Shown here: piece by piece, positions 1 to 7,586 of the stretch
How the letters are laid out: every line of letters starts with the position of its first letter
How positions within the stretch are numbered: the first letter of the stretch is position 1
DNA from: an uncultured Coriobacteriaceae bacterium
GTDB taxonomy: Bacteria > Actinomycetota > Coriobacteriia > Coriobacteriales > Eggerthellaceae
Reading direction: 5' to 3'
Assembly (NCBI GenBank): GCA_902768975.1
Contig: CACXMZ010000005.1
Span: forward strand, 298,135-362,134
Length of the DNA stretch: 64,000 nt
The notes under the pieces: model-generated
The model's database searches: none
What the model was told of the DNA's origin: nothing
The model's input: the letters and a program-made list of their open reading frames with translations, nothing else
Position numbers and translations under genes: made by a program

Positions 1-271
1 GACTGACGTCGTCGGGCGTACGGTCGATTTCGTCGAATTCGTGGTAGTTGCCCTCTTCGTCGGGTTCGCCCTTGGGGACCAGTTCGTACACGTAAATCTT
101 GCCGGTATTACGGTCGATGATTACGCGCGCGGAATGGTCGTAGTCCATGTCCAAAATGCGTTCGTAGCTTTTCGCAAGTGACTGCTCCAAGCGCTCAATC
201 AGGTAAAACTCGTCGATCCTGCGTTCGTGAGCGAGCGCCTGTAAGGCCTCAATCAACTCTGAGCTTGCCAT
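1..271 (-). CDS. nusA: Transcription termination/antitermination factor NusA (N-terminal part, runs off the window)
   Basis: Reading leftwards from an ATG at 271, about 90 codons are open to the window edge. They give the acidic, helical NusA N-terminal domain, starting MASSELIEALQALA and containing ERRIDEFYLIERLEQSLA. In the family this domain contacts the RNA polymerase flap and helps pausing, termination and antitermination; the S1 and KH domains would lie beyond base 1. An aaggaa-type ribosome site precedes the start. The gene follows rimP by 22 nt, the usual rimP-nusA arrangement, so both are probably on one transcript controlled by the leader terminator at 781-816. The identity rests on the partial sequence plus its neighbour. 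Confidence 0.88.
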   Translation of the reverse strand, partial: MASSELIEALQALAHERRIDEFYLIERLEQSLAKSYERILDMDYDHSARVIIDRNTGKIYVYELVPKGEPDEEGNYHEFDEIDRTPDDVS

Positions 272-293
272 TACTCTTCCTTTCCTATTCGCC

Positions 294-764
294 TTATCGC
301 GAAAAATCAATCGTGCCCTTTACGTTGGCACGCTTAATACCGTCCAGCGGAATGGCTTCTTCCACGCCATCCACGTCTAAAAGCACGTCGTTTCCGCGCA
401 TGCCCAGCAACTTACCCGTCCATTTCGCGCGCCCGTTAACGGGTTCCTGGCACACCACGTGCACCACTTCCCCGGCGAAACGCTCGAAATGAGCTTGCGT
501 GCGCAGCGGGCGGTCGATACCAGGGGAAGAAACTTCCAGCGTGTACGCACCCGGGAAGGGGTCAATGTCGTCCATGATGGCATTAATCCATTCCTGAGCT
601 GCAGAAAGTTCGTCGAAGCTGACACCATTTTCCGTGTCTATGTACACGCGAATAGTTGGCGCCTTCTTCGCCCCTGCAATTTCAACCGTCACAATTTCTG
701 TGCCCTGTTCGCGCGCCGTTGGTTCCAGCGCGTCGAGCAGGCTTTTTTCCTTTGCCGTAAGCAC
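294..764 (-). CDS. rimP: Ribosome maturation factor RimP
   Basis: 156 residues, the normal length for RimP, a cytoplasmic factor needed for 30S subunit maturation. The N-terminal half carries the family pattern ending in SSPGIDRPL near residue 83. The C-terminal half is the small SH3-like domain (GKLLGMRGNDVLLDVDG). The start is a GTG at 764, chosen because a strong aaggagg ribosome site lies about seven bases upstream and the protein then begins MLTAKEKSLLDALEP, as expected. It is followed by nusA. A terminator-like hairpin ends directly in front of its ribosome site, so expression probably needs readthrough of that hairpin. Confidence 0.93.
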   Translation of the reverse strand: MLTAKEKSLLDALEPTAREQGTEIVTVEIAGAKKAPTIRVYIDTENGVSFDELSAAQEWINAIMDDIDPFPGAYTLEVSSPGIDRPLRTQAHFERFAGEVVHVVCQEPVNGRAKWTGKLLGMRGNDVLLDVDGVEEAIPLDGIKRANVKGTIDFSR

Positions 765-780
765 GCCAAAACCTCCTTCC

Positions 781-816
781 TTAAAAAAGAAGCGGGCAAA
801 CTGCCCACTTCCCGCT
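781..816 (-). terminator. Intrinsic terminator or attenuator in the rimP-nusA leader
   Basis: On the - strand an AGCGGG/CCCGCT stem (791-796 with 811-816), with an alternative inner GGGCA/TGCCC pairing, is followed by TCTTTTTT. The rimP ribosome site begins within a few bases of the T-run. A complete terminator between leuA and rimP with no room for a promoter behind it fits attenuation of rimP-nusA. A simple end signal for leuA with readthrough is the alternative. Confidence 0.65.
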
Positions 817-1016
817 CATCGAAAAGTTGTACGCGCTAAACGCAGGTGTATTTTTACCATAAATCCTGGTCTTTTGCCACTCTTTGGCTCAGTTTATGAA
901 GATGTATGCACAATTCATGGTCCATGCAGGACCGCATTCGCGCCACCAATGTCTTGTTTAGGAACGGAGCGAGAACAAAAAGCCTCCAAGGCAGAACCCC
1001 AAGGTCAATGAAGCAG
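817..1016 (-). promoter_or_regulatory. rimP-nusA leader with weak candidate promoter
   Basis: About 200 nt without a convincing gene separate leuA from the leader terminator. A weak sigma-70-like pair is visible on the - strand: TGGCAA (874-879) and, 17 bases on, TAAAAA (851-856) preceded by TG as in extended -10 sites. A short GCC/GGC hairpin followed by TTTTTG lies near 980 and may be the leuA terminator. No tRNA or known riboswitch was recognised. Confidence 0.3.
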
Positions 1017-2540
1017 CTATGAACGTTGGGAAACAAGCAGGCGGTTCAAGGCGTCGAGGTATGCCTTAACCGAAGACACGATGATGTCGGGGTCGGTGCC
1101 GCGGCCCGTGAATACGCGCGAGTCGGGCCCCGCAATGCGCACCGTTACTTCACCCAGGGCGTCGGTGCCACGCGTGGCTGCCTGAATGTCGAATTCAAGC
1201 AATTCATTTTCCACGCCAATGATCTTATTAACTGCTGCATAAGCGGCGTTAATAGGCCCGTCGCCCGTGGTTGCCACCGTATGTTCTTCGCCCGCTTCGT
1301 CGGCAAGCGTGAGAGTGACCGTGGGCGTAAGCGGGAAGCCCGTGGATACCTGCAAACCGCACAGGGTATAAATCGCATGTGCCGCGCGCCCCATTTCACC
1401 CACGAGGCTTTCCAAGTCTTCGTCGTAGACTTCGCGCTTGCGGTCGGCCAATTCAAGGAATTTGTCGTAAATGGCGTCGAGCGCTTCCATGTCGAATTCA
1501 AAGCCAAGCTCTTCCAGGCGATGCGCCAAAGCCGCACGGCCGCTACGCGCCGTAAGCACGATATTGGTCTGTGCCGCGCCCACCGTTTCAGGGTTAATGA
1601 TTTCGTAGGTGTCGCGCGCCTTCAGCACGCCGTCCTGGTGAATGCCCGAAGAATGCGCAAAGGCGTTGGCGCCCACGATAGCTTTATTTGGTTGCACGCG
1701 AATGCCCGTGGTTGATGCCACCATGCGGCTCGTGCGTACGATTTCATTTGTATTAATTTCGGTATGGGCGTCCAGAGATTCGCCATGCACGGCAATGCCC
1801 ATGACTATTTCTTCGAGCGATGCATTGCCCGCGCGTTCGCCCAGGCCGTTAATGGTGCATTCCACCTGGGTGGCACCAGCGGAAACTCCCGCCAGCGAAA
1901 GAGCCGTTGCCAGGCCCAAGTCGTTATGGCAATGGACGGACAGCTTAGCCTGGTCGATGCCGCGCGCGTGCTCGAGCACATAGGCAACGAGGGCAGCGAA
2001 TTCTTCAGGCAGCGCGTGGCCCGTCGTGTCGGTAATGTTGACTATGTTCGCACCCGCTTCAATAGCGGTTTCGCAGGCCCGCACCAGAAATGCGCGGTCC
2101 GCACGGGAAGCATCTTCGGCATAAAATTGCACGTCAGAGCATAAGTTTCGGGCAAAAGCAACACTAGTACGAATGCGGTCGAGGCAGTCGTCTTCGCTCA
2201 TTGCGAGTTTGTTTTGCAGGTGCACAGGCGAAACACCAATGCCGGTATGGATGCGCGGACGGGCGGCTGGAGCCAGGGCGTCTGCCGCCGCTTGAATGTC
2301 GCCTTCCATGGCACGCGAAAGAGCACAAACGACCGCGGCGTCCCCCACTGCTTCGGCTACGGATCGCACGCTTTCGAAGTCGCCCGGCGAAGAAACGGGG
2401 AAGCCCGCCTCGATTACGTCCACGCCCAAGCGCACGAGCTGGCGCGCAATGGCGACCTTGTCTTCGCGCGTCATCGAAGCGCCCGGCGACTGTTCACCGT
2501 CGCGCAAAGTGGTGTCGAATATGTCTATCTTTCGTGTCAT
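1017..2540 (-). CDS. leuA: 2-isopropylmalate synthase
   Basis: 507 residues. It catalyses condensation of 2-oxoisovalerate with acetyl-CoA, the committed step of leucine synthesis. Seen directly: the N-terminal FDTTLRDGEQSPGAS signature of the DRE-TIM metallolyase family (about residues 8-22), a metal-binding HCHND near residue 203, NGLGERAGNAS near 233, and a C-terminal domain of about 120 residues matching the regulatory leucine-binding region. The length is that of full, feedback-inhibited LeuA. It lies 114 nt behind ilvN and is probably part of an ilvB-ilvN-leuA transcript. A short repeat-like element sits in the ilvN-leuA gap. Citramalate synthase is a close relative, but the context favours LeuA. 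Confidence 0.93.
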   Translation of the reverse strand: MTRKIDIFDTTLRDGEQSPGASMTREDKVAIARQLVRLGVDVIEAGFPVSSPGDFESVRSVAEAVGDAAVVCALSRAMEGDIQAAADALAPAARPRIHTGIGVSPVHLQNKLAMSEDDCLDRIRTSVAFARNLCSDVQFYAEDASRADRAFLVRACETAIEAGANIVNITDTTGHALPEEFAALVAYVLEHARGIDQAKLSVHCHNDLGLATALSLAGVSAGATQVECTINGLGERAGNASLEEIVMGIAVHGESLDAHTEINTNEIVRTSRMVASTTGIRVQPNKAIVGANAFAHSSGIHQDGVLKARDTYEIINPETVGAAQTNIVLTARSGRAALAHRLEELGFEFDMEALDAIYDKFLELADRKREVYDEDLESLVGEMGRAAHAIYTLCGLQVSTGFPLTPTVTLTLADEAGEEHTVATTGDGPINAAYAAVNKIIGVENELLEFDIQAATRGTDALGEVTVRIAGPDSRVFTGRGTDPDIIVSSVKAYLDALNRLLVSQRS

Positions 2541-2616
2541 GGCGCTTTATTGTACTAAAGAGTTCGCGTGCTGTCTTAACAACTCTTCGGGGAAATGTGT
2601 CTCATTTAGGGTGGGA

Positions 2617-2650
2617 GTAAAAATGGAACAAAAACCCGTCCCCTGTTCCA
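2617..2650. repeat. Short interspersed element (copy 1)
   Basis: The sequence agtaaaaatggaacaaaaac followed by ccgtcccctgttcc closely resembles 56603-56640, which has gtaaaaatgagacgg then cccccgtcccc. A gtctcattt block just to its left (about 2598-2607) is echoed at 44339-44420. It lies in the ilvN-leuA gap. Function unknown. Confidence 0.45.
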
Positions 2651-2654
2651 AATG

Positions 2655-3134
2655 CTATTTCGCGCTGCGCGTAATGGCCGTAACTCCCGTACGCGTAATT
2701 TCAGCCAGGTTGTAGGGCTTCAGTAATTCTTCGAGGCCCGCCAGTTTGCTTTGCGTACCCGTAGCTTCAATAGTGAGCGACTTATGCCCCACGTCTACAA
2801 TCTTGGCACGGAACACGTTGGCAATCTCGATAACTTCACTGCGCCTTTCAGGTTCCACAGCCACACGGAACAGCACCAGTTCGCGCTCGATGGCTTCGTC
2901 TTCAGTTAAGTCGGTAATCTTATGGACGCACACCAGTTTGTTCAGCTGCTTGGTAATTTGTTCGTAGGCCACGTCTTCAGCTTCCACGACCGCCGTAATG
3001 CGCGACTTAGTCGGGTCTTCGGTGGGCGCCACAGAAAGTGAATCGATGTTAAAGCCACGGCGCGAAACCAGCCCTGTTACGCGTGAAAGCACACCTGGTT
3101 TGTTTTGCACGAGCACACTCATTACATGCCTCAT
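2655..3134 (-). CDS. ilvN: Acetolactate synthase small (regulatory) subunit
   Basis: 159 residues, the usual size. An N-terminal ACT domain (SVLVQNKPGVLSRVTGLVSR, about residues 6-25) is followed by the typical RGFNIDSLSV stretch and a C-terminal small-subunit domain. In this family it binds valine and tunes the catalytic subunit. The ATG at 3134 overlaps the ilvB stop (TAATG), indicating translational coupling. An in-frame ATG four codons later is an alternative start. It belongs to the branched-chain amino acid pathway with ilvB and leuA. Confidence 0.94.
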   Translation of the reverse strand: MRHVMSVLVQNKPGVLSRVTGLVSRRGFNIDSLSVAPTEDPTKSRITAVVEAEDVAYEQITKQLNKLVCVHKITDLTEDEAIERELVLFRVAVEPERRSEVIEIANVFRAKIVDVGHKSLTIEATGTQSKLAGLEELLKPYNLAEITRTGVTAITRSAK

Positions 3135-4912
3135 TACAGGCCCCCTTCCCCTTCTTCGTTCACTTCGCCAACTTGGCGAACTTCGTGGCGTTCAAGCCCC
3201 AGGCGCACCGCGCCCACCGCAAGGTCAATAGCGCCCACGGCATCCGCCGTCGCACCGCCCGGCGGCACCATGGGGTACACGTTCGCATCTCGCGGAATTA
3301 CCACGTCAAGCAAATAGCAGCCTTCTGCCGCCAACATGGTTTCAATGGCAGCGGCCACACTAGACGGGTCTTCCACGCGAGCAGCCTGCCAGCCGTAAGC
3401 AGCGGCAAGCGCCACAAAGTCCGGGTTCGCGGAAAACTCGGTTGCCATAAAGCGTTTGTTATTGAACAGGGTTTGCCACTGGTGCACCATACCCAAGGCG
3501 CTGTTGTTCATCAGTAGCACCTTCACGTTGGCGCCTGCTTCAAGCGCAGTAGCCATCTCCTGAATATTCATCTGCAAGGATCCATCGCCAGCGATACACA
3601 CCACCTGGTCATCTGGGTTTGCCAAGGAAGCGCCAAGGGCAGCGGGGAAACCAAAGCCCATCGTACCCAGGCCACCGCTCGTAATAAAACTACGGGGCGT
3701 TTCGCGTTCCATAAACTGAGCGGCCCACATCTGGTGCTGCCCCACTTCCGTGGTCACAATGCTGCGCGTGCCTGCCAGCTGGCGCGAAAGTTCCATCACC
3801 ACGTCTTCAGGGATAATGCCCGTACGCCCTTCTTCAACAGCCGTGCTATAGAAGGGCCAACGCTCCTTCCATTCAGCAAGTTCAGCCAACCAGTCCTTGG
3901 ACTGCGGCTGCGCTTTTTGGGCGCTCAAGGCTTCAACAATGTCGGCCAACACACCCGCCACGTCGCCCACAATGGGTACGTCGGCAGGAAGCACCTTGCC
4001 AATTTCGGCAGGGTCTATATCTATGTGAATAACCCGCGCGCGTTCAGCAAAGTGGGCAATACGCCCCGTCACACGGTCTGAAAGGTGCGTGCCTACACAA
4101 ATGAGCAGGTCGCACTGGGCTATGGCTTCATTGGCATATTTCGAACCATGCATGCCCACGTGCCCCAAGTTCAGGGGGTGTGCGCTAGGAAGAGCAGTTT
4201 TACCCATAAGCGTGCATACCACGGGAATCTGCATGGTGTCCACCAGGGCCGCCAGGGCTTCACTTGCATTTGCGCTTACCACGCCCCCACCTGCAATTAC
4301 AAGCGGCTTGCGCGCTTCACCAATTAACGCAGCAGCCTTGCGCACCTGCTTGGCGTTTCCCTTTACCGTGGGCTTATAGCTGGGGATGTTCACCGTTTCT
4401 GGCCACGTAAATTCAAGTTCTTGGCCCGCAACGTCGCTTGGCACGTCTATAAGGACCGGACCTGGGCGCCCCGTACTTGCCACATGAAAGGCTTCAGCAA
4501 AGGTTTCAGGGAGTTCACGCGCTTCGCGCAACAAATAGGAGTGTTTCACCACGGGCAACGTAACGCCAAAAATGTCGGCTTCCTGGAACGAATCGGTCCC
4601 AATAACCGTGGTGGGCACCTGGGCCGTTATAACCACCAAGGGCACACTGTCCATGTAGGCCGTTGCAATACCCGTTACCGTATTGGTGGCACCGGGCCCA
4701 CTGGTCACCAGAACCACACCAGGCTTACCAGTTACGCGCGCGTAACCGTCGGCTTCATGTACCGCCGCCTGCTCGTGCCTGGACAATATGAAAGTAATGT
4801 CGGATTCAAAGAGGGCGTCGAACAACTTAACGGCCTGCCCGCCTGGGTAGCCAAACACGTATTCAACACCAGCAGCCTGCAAAGAGGCTATTACTGCCTG
4901 CGCACCTGTCAT
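3134..4912 (-). CDS. ilvB: Acetolactate synthase large (catalytic) subunit
   Basis: 592 residues from the ATG at 4912. A ThDP- and FAD-dependent enzyme making acetolactate or acetohydroxybutyrate for valine, leucine and isoleucine. Seen directly: the N-terminal catalytic-glutamate region (RHEQAAVHEADGYAR), GPGATNTVTGIATAY, and the ThDP-binding GDGSLQMNIQE near residue 430. The start was chosen because the protein then begins MTGAQAVIASLQAAG, as in homologues, and aaggaag lies upstream. The frame stays open to a GTG at 4996 that also has an aaagg in front, so a 28-residue longer form cannot be excluded. It is coupled to ilvN. Confidence 0.94.
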   Translation of the reverse strand: MTGAQAVIASLQAAGVEYVFGYPGGQAVKLFDALFESDITFILSRHEQAAVHEADGYARVTGKPGVVLVTSGPGATNTVTGIATAYMDSVPLVVITAQVPTTVIGTDSFQEADIFGVTLPVVKHSYLLREARELPETFAEAFHVASTGRPGPVLIDVPSDVAGQELEFTWPETVNIPSYKPTVKGNAKQVRKAAALIGEARKPLVIAGGGVVSANASEALAALVDTMQIPVVCTLMGKTALPSAHPLNLGHVGMHGSKYANEAIAQCDLLICVGTHLSDRVTGRIAHFAERARVIHIDIDPAEIGKVLPADVPIVGDVAGVLADIVEALSAQKAQPQSKDWLAELAEWKERWPFYSTAVEEGRTGIIPEDVVMELSRQLAGTRSIVTTEVGQHQMWAAQFMERETPRSFITSGGLGTMGFGFPAALGASLANPDDQVVCIAGDGSLQMNIQEMATALEAGANVKVLLMNNSALGMVHQWQTLFNNKRFMATEFSANPDFVALAAAYGWQAARVEDPSSVAAAIETMLAAEGCYLLDVVIPRDANVYPMVPPGGATADAVGAIDLAVGAVRLGLERHEVRQVGEVNEEGEGGL

Positions 4913-5162
4913 GCGTCTTCCTTTCACGTACTTGCCAAGCCGCACACCTGAAGATCGTTCAAGCGCCAACTTCGCGTTCAGTCCTTTAAGCTCCACTGCC
5001 TTTCAGAAGACGTACCTGCTGGGGTTTCCGGTTGCAGGCAGGCCTTTTTACTTCGCAGCTTCAAAGCCTTTATTTAGTTGAGGAGGAATTATAGCCATGA
5101 ACAGCTAAAACCGCAAGGGCTGGGCGTTCGAGCACGCCATTGTAACGGTATTGAGTGCACCC
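4913..5162 (-). promoter_or_regulatory. ilvB leader with candidate 16-codon leader peptide (5048-5098)
   Basis: The 250 nt between pyrE and ilvB hold a short frame on the - strand, ATG at 5098 to stop at 5048, encoding MAIIPPQLNKGFEAAK. Two adjacent isoleucine codons and a leucine codon would suit leader-peptide attenuation, and a CCTGC/GCAGG pairing follows it. However, no clear ribosome site precedes the ATG and no U-run follows the hairpin. No T-box signature was found. This is a weak candidate. Confidence 0.25.
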
Positions 5163-5843
5163 CTATTGCGCAACGCCATATTGCGCGTAGTAGGCTTCAA
5201 GCTGGGCTTTCATGGCGTCGTCAATAAGCACACGCCCGCCCACTTCGCGGCCGTACAGGTATTCAAGCACTTCGCTCATGGAAACAATGGCAGCCGTAGG
5301 GAAACCATACTTGTCGGAAACTTCGTCGATGGCGGCCTTTGCGCCGCTTGGCCCCACTTCTTCGCGGTTAAGCGAAACCATGAGCCCCACCACATCAACG
5401 TTAGCAGCAGCTTTAAGCAACGGGTAGGTTTCGTCGATGGACTTGCCCGAAGTCGTTACGTCTTCCACCATTACCACGCGCGCGCCGTCGGCCAATTCAG
5501 CACCCAGCAAGTTGCCACCTTCACCGTGGTCTTTGGCTTCCTTGCGGTTGGAACAATATTGGACTTCCTTGCCGTAGAGTTCCGCCAAGCCCATGGCGGT
5601 TACCACCGAAAGCGGAATGCCCTTATAGGCAGGGCCGAATACCACGTCGAAGTCCAGCCCAAAAGCTGCCTCTATAGCGCGAGCGTAATACAAACCCAGC
5701 TGGTGTAGCTGTTCACCCGTTGTATAGGCACCCGCATTCATAAAAAATGGTGAAGTGCGCCCGCTCTTCAGCGTGAATTCACCAAACTTCAGCACGTCAG
5801 ACGCCACCATGAATTCAATGAAATCCTGCTTGTACTGCTCCAT
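5163..5843 (-). CDS. pyrE: Orotate phosphoribosyltransferase
   Basis: 226 residues. Converts orotate plus PRPP to orotidine 5'-phosphate in pyrimidine synthesis. The PRPP-binding signature VVMVEDVTTSGKSIDE (about residues 122-137) is intact, preceded by the KDHGEGG loop that supplies catalytic residues. The ATG at 5843 has an aaggaga site. It stands alone: the terminator of the upstream permease lies 39 nt before the start, and ilvB follows after 250 nt. A TATAAT sequence lies between that terminator and the start, so it probably has its own promoter. Confidence 0.93.
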   Translation of the reverse strand: MEQYKQDFIEFMVASDVLKFGEFTLKSGRTSPFFMNAGAYTTGEQLHQLGLYYARAIEAAFGLDFDVVFGPAYKGIPLSVVTAMGLAELYGKEVQYCSNRKEAKDHGEGGNLLGAELADGARVVMVEDVTTSGKSIDETYPLLKAAANVDVVGLMVSLNREEVGPSGAKAAIDEVSDKYGFPTAAIVSMSEVLEYLYGREVGGRVLIDDAMKAQLEAYYAQYGVAQ

Positions 5844-5881
5844 ACGGCTTCTCCTTTTAAATCGTACCTATTGAATTATAT

Positions 5882-5919
5882 AAAAAGCAAAGGCCGCAGC
5901 GAATGCGTTGCGGCCTTTT
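5882..5919 (-). terminator. Intrinsic terminator of the purine permease gene
   Basis: A 10-bp stem AAAGGCCGCA/TGCGGCCTTT (5889-5898 with 5909-5918) is followed on the - strand by GCTTTTTA. It sits 40 nt after the permease stop and before the pyrE start. Confidence 0.85.
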
Positions 5920-5958
5920 ACACTTTTTAGGGCGTTTGGAAAAACGCTATTGCCACCT

Positions 5959-7383
5959 TTATGCCACCAAGAAGAACTTGATGAGGAAGATGATGGACAG
6001 CACGTAGGTAAGCCAGTACTTCTTGTTGAATTCACCCGTGATGATGTTAATAATCGAGAACGAGATGAGGCCAATACCAATGGCATGACCGATGGAACCG
6101 GAAATAGGCATGGCAATAAGCATGAGGGCAACCGGCACCACTTCGTCGAACTTGTCCATGTCCACATTGCGCAGGCCCTGAAGCATGAGCACGCCTACGT
6201 AAATAAGCGCAGCACTCGTGGCGGCCGAAGGAATAATAGCCGCGAGAGGACCAATAAACATGCACAGCAGGAACACAATGCCGCAGGTAAGTGCGGTAAG
6301 GCCCGTGCGGCCACCAGCTTCAACACCAGCAGCAGATTCCACAAAGGTAGTAACGGTTGAAGTACCCGTGCAAGCACCCACCACGGTACCCACGCTGTCG
6401 GAAAGCAGGGCTTCCTTCATCTGCGGCATCTTGCCGTTTTCGTCGAGCATGCCCGCGCGCGAAGCGGTACCCACCAGTGTGCCGATGGTATCGAACATGT
6501 CGATCATGCAGAAGGTAATGATGAGCGTAATAACCGTAAACCAGCCAAGCTCCAGGAAGCCAGCGAAGTTGAACTTAAACAGAGTCAGGTTAACCATGTC
6601 GCCAAAAGCAGGCATCCAGGAAGCGGTTGCCAGGCTTTCGAAAGGATTGGTGCCCAGGAAGATGGCCTGGCCTGCCCAATACAGGACAGAAGCCACCAGC
6701 ATACCCAGGATAACCGCACCCTTAACCTTGCGGTGTGCGAAGAACACGATGGCGAACAGGCCAACGAACATAGTAATAACCGTGAGCACCATGGGCGCAT
6801 AAGCCGTGTCCATGGCGGTTTGTGCGCTGCTTGCGGTAAGAGCACCAAAGAAGTCGCGCATAACGTAGAAGGGGTTACCATCGGCGCCGAATACGCCAGC
6901 GTTGGAACCCACGCCAATGTTGAGCAGCATAAGGCCAATGGCAGGCGCAATACCCATACGCACGCCATACGGAATAGCTTCAACAATCTTTTCGCGGATA
7001 TTCAGAATGGTAAGTATAAGGAAGACAATACCTTCAGCCAGGATGATGATAAGAGCAGCCTGGAAGCTTGCAACATAGCTTGTGCCCGTGATGGTAACAA
7101 TCTGGGCAACAACCACCGCGAAGAAGCTGTTCAGACCCATACCCGGTGCCAAACAGAACGGCTTGTTGGCTAAGAATGCCATGCAGATCATGGCGATGCC
7201 CGAAGCCAGGCAGGTGGCCAAAAAGACGGCATTCCACAAGTCGTCGCCACCCGCGCGCCAGCCCGTGAGCAGGTTGGGGTTCAAGGCGATGATGTATGCC
7301 ATGGTCATGAATGTGGTGAGACCGGCAACTATTTCAGTTTTGACACTGGTGCCGTTCTCGGAAAGTTTGAAAAACTTTTCCAT
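5959..7383 (-). CDS. NCS2-family purine permease (AzgA/PbuG-like)
   Basis: 474 residues, with many hydrophobic segments along the whole length. The N-terminus matches the guanine/hypoxanthine/adenine branch of NCS2 transporters: KTEIVAGLTTFMTMAYII, then NPNLL. The family's second conserved region follows mid-protein (MIDMFDTIGTLVGTASRAGM, about residues 296-315, and CTGTSTVTTFVESAAGVEAG). It is an inner-membrane symporter, probably importing nucleobases. It is monocistronic, bounded by terminators at 7537-7566 and 5882-5919. Which base it carries cannot be told from sequence. No purine riboswitch core was recognised in its leader. Confidence 0.88.
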   Translation of the reverse strand: MEKFFKLSENGTSVKTEIVAGLTTFMTMAYIIALNPNLLTGWRAGGDDLWNAVFLATCLASGIAMICMAFLANKPFCLAPGMGLNSFFAVVVAQIVTITGTSYVASFQAALIIILAEGIVFLILTILNIREKIVEAIPYGVRMGIAPAIGLMLLNIGVGSNAGVFGADGNPFYVMRDFFGALTASSAQTAMDTAYAPMVLTVITMFVGLFAIVFFAHRKVKGAVILGMLVASVLYWAGQAIFLGTNPFESLATASWMPAFGDMVNLTLFKFNFAGFLELGWFTVITLIITFCMIDMFDTIGTLVGTASRAGMLDENGKMPQMKEALLSDSVGTVVGACTGTSTVTTFVESAAGVEAGGRTGLTALTCGIVFLLCMFIGPLAAIIPSAATSAALIYVGVLMLQGLRNVDMDKFDEVVPVALMLIAMPISGSIGHAIGIGLISFSIINIITGEFNKKYWLTYVLSIIFLIKFFLVA

Positions 7384-7463
7384 AGCGGAGAAACCCTTCT
7401 CTTATATGAGGATGCGACGCAAAACATTGTAACCCAACCGTTACCTGAGCGGTACCAGATTTT

Positions 7464-7485
7464 GGGGTTTTTTATCGAAAACCCC
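7464..7485. other. Hairpin in the purine permease leader
   Basis: A GGGGTTTT/AAAACCCC stem lies about 80 nt upstream of the permease start. It is not followed by a clear U-run on either strand, so a terminator is not supported. TTACAAT downstream of it on the - strand could be a -10 box. Confidence 0.3.
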
Positions 7486-7536
7486 CTAGATATTGCCTGA
7501 ATGTGACACTCTCCCCTATTTAGAACAGCATCGCTT

Positions 7537-7566
7537 AAAAAGGAAGGCCCCCGAAGGGACCTTCCA
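7537..7566 (-). terminator. Intrinsic terminator of the pyruvate oxidoreductase gene
   Basis: On the - strand GGAAGGTCCC and GGGCCTTCC pair around a TTCG-type loop (7542-7565), followed by TTTTTAA. It begins about 20 nt after the stop codon. Confidence 0.9.
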
Positions 7567-7586
7567 TACAAGCTTGTAGCTCTACC

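Noticed and set aside
5081..5107. A perfect aggagga site followed by ATG on the + strand
   Set aside because: The frame is only three codons long (ATG AAC AGC TAA).
7384..7536. Purine riboswitch upstream of the NCS2 permease
   Set aside because: The conserved junction and loop sequences of the purine aptamer could not be found; only a simple GGGGTTTT hairpin is present.
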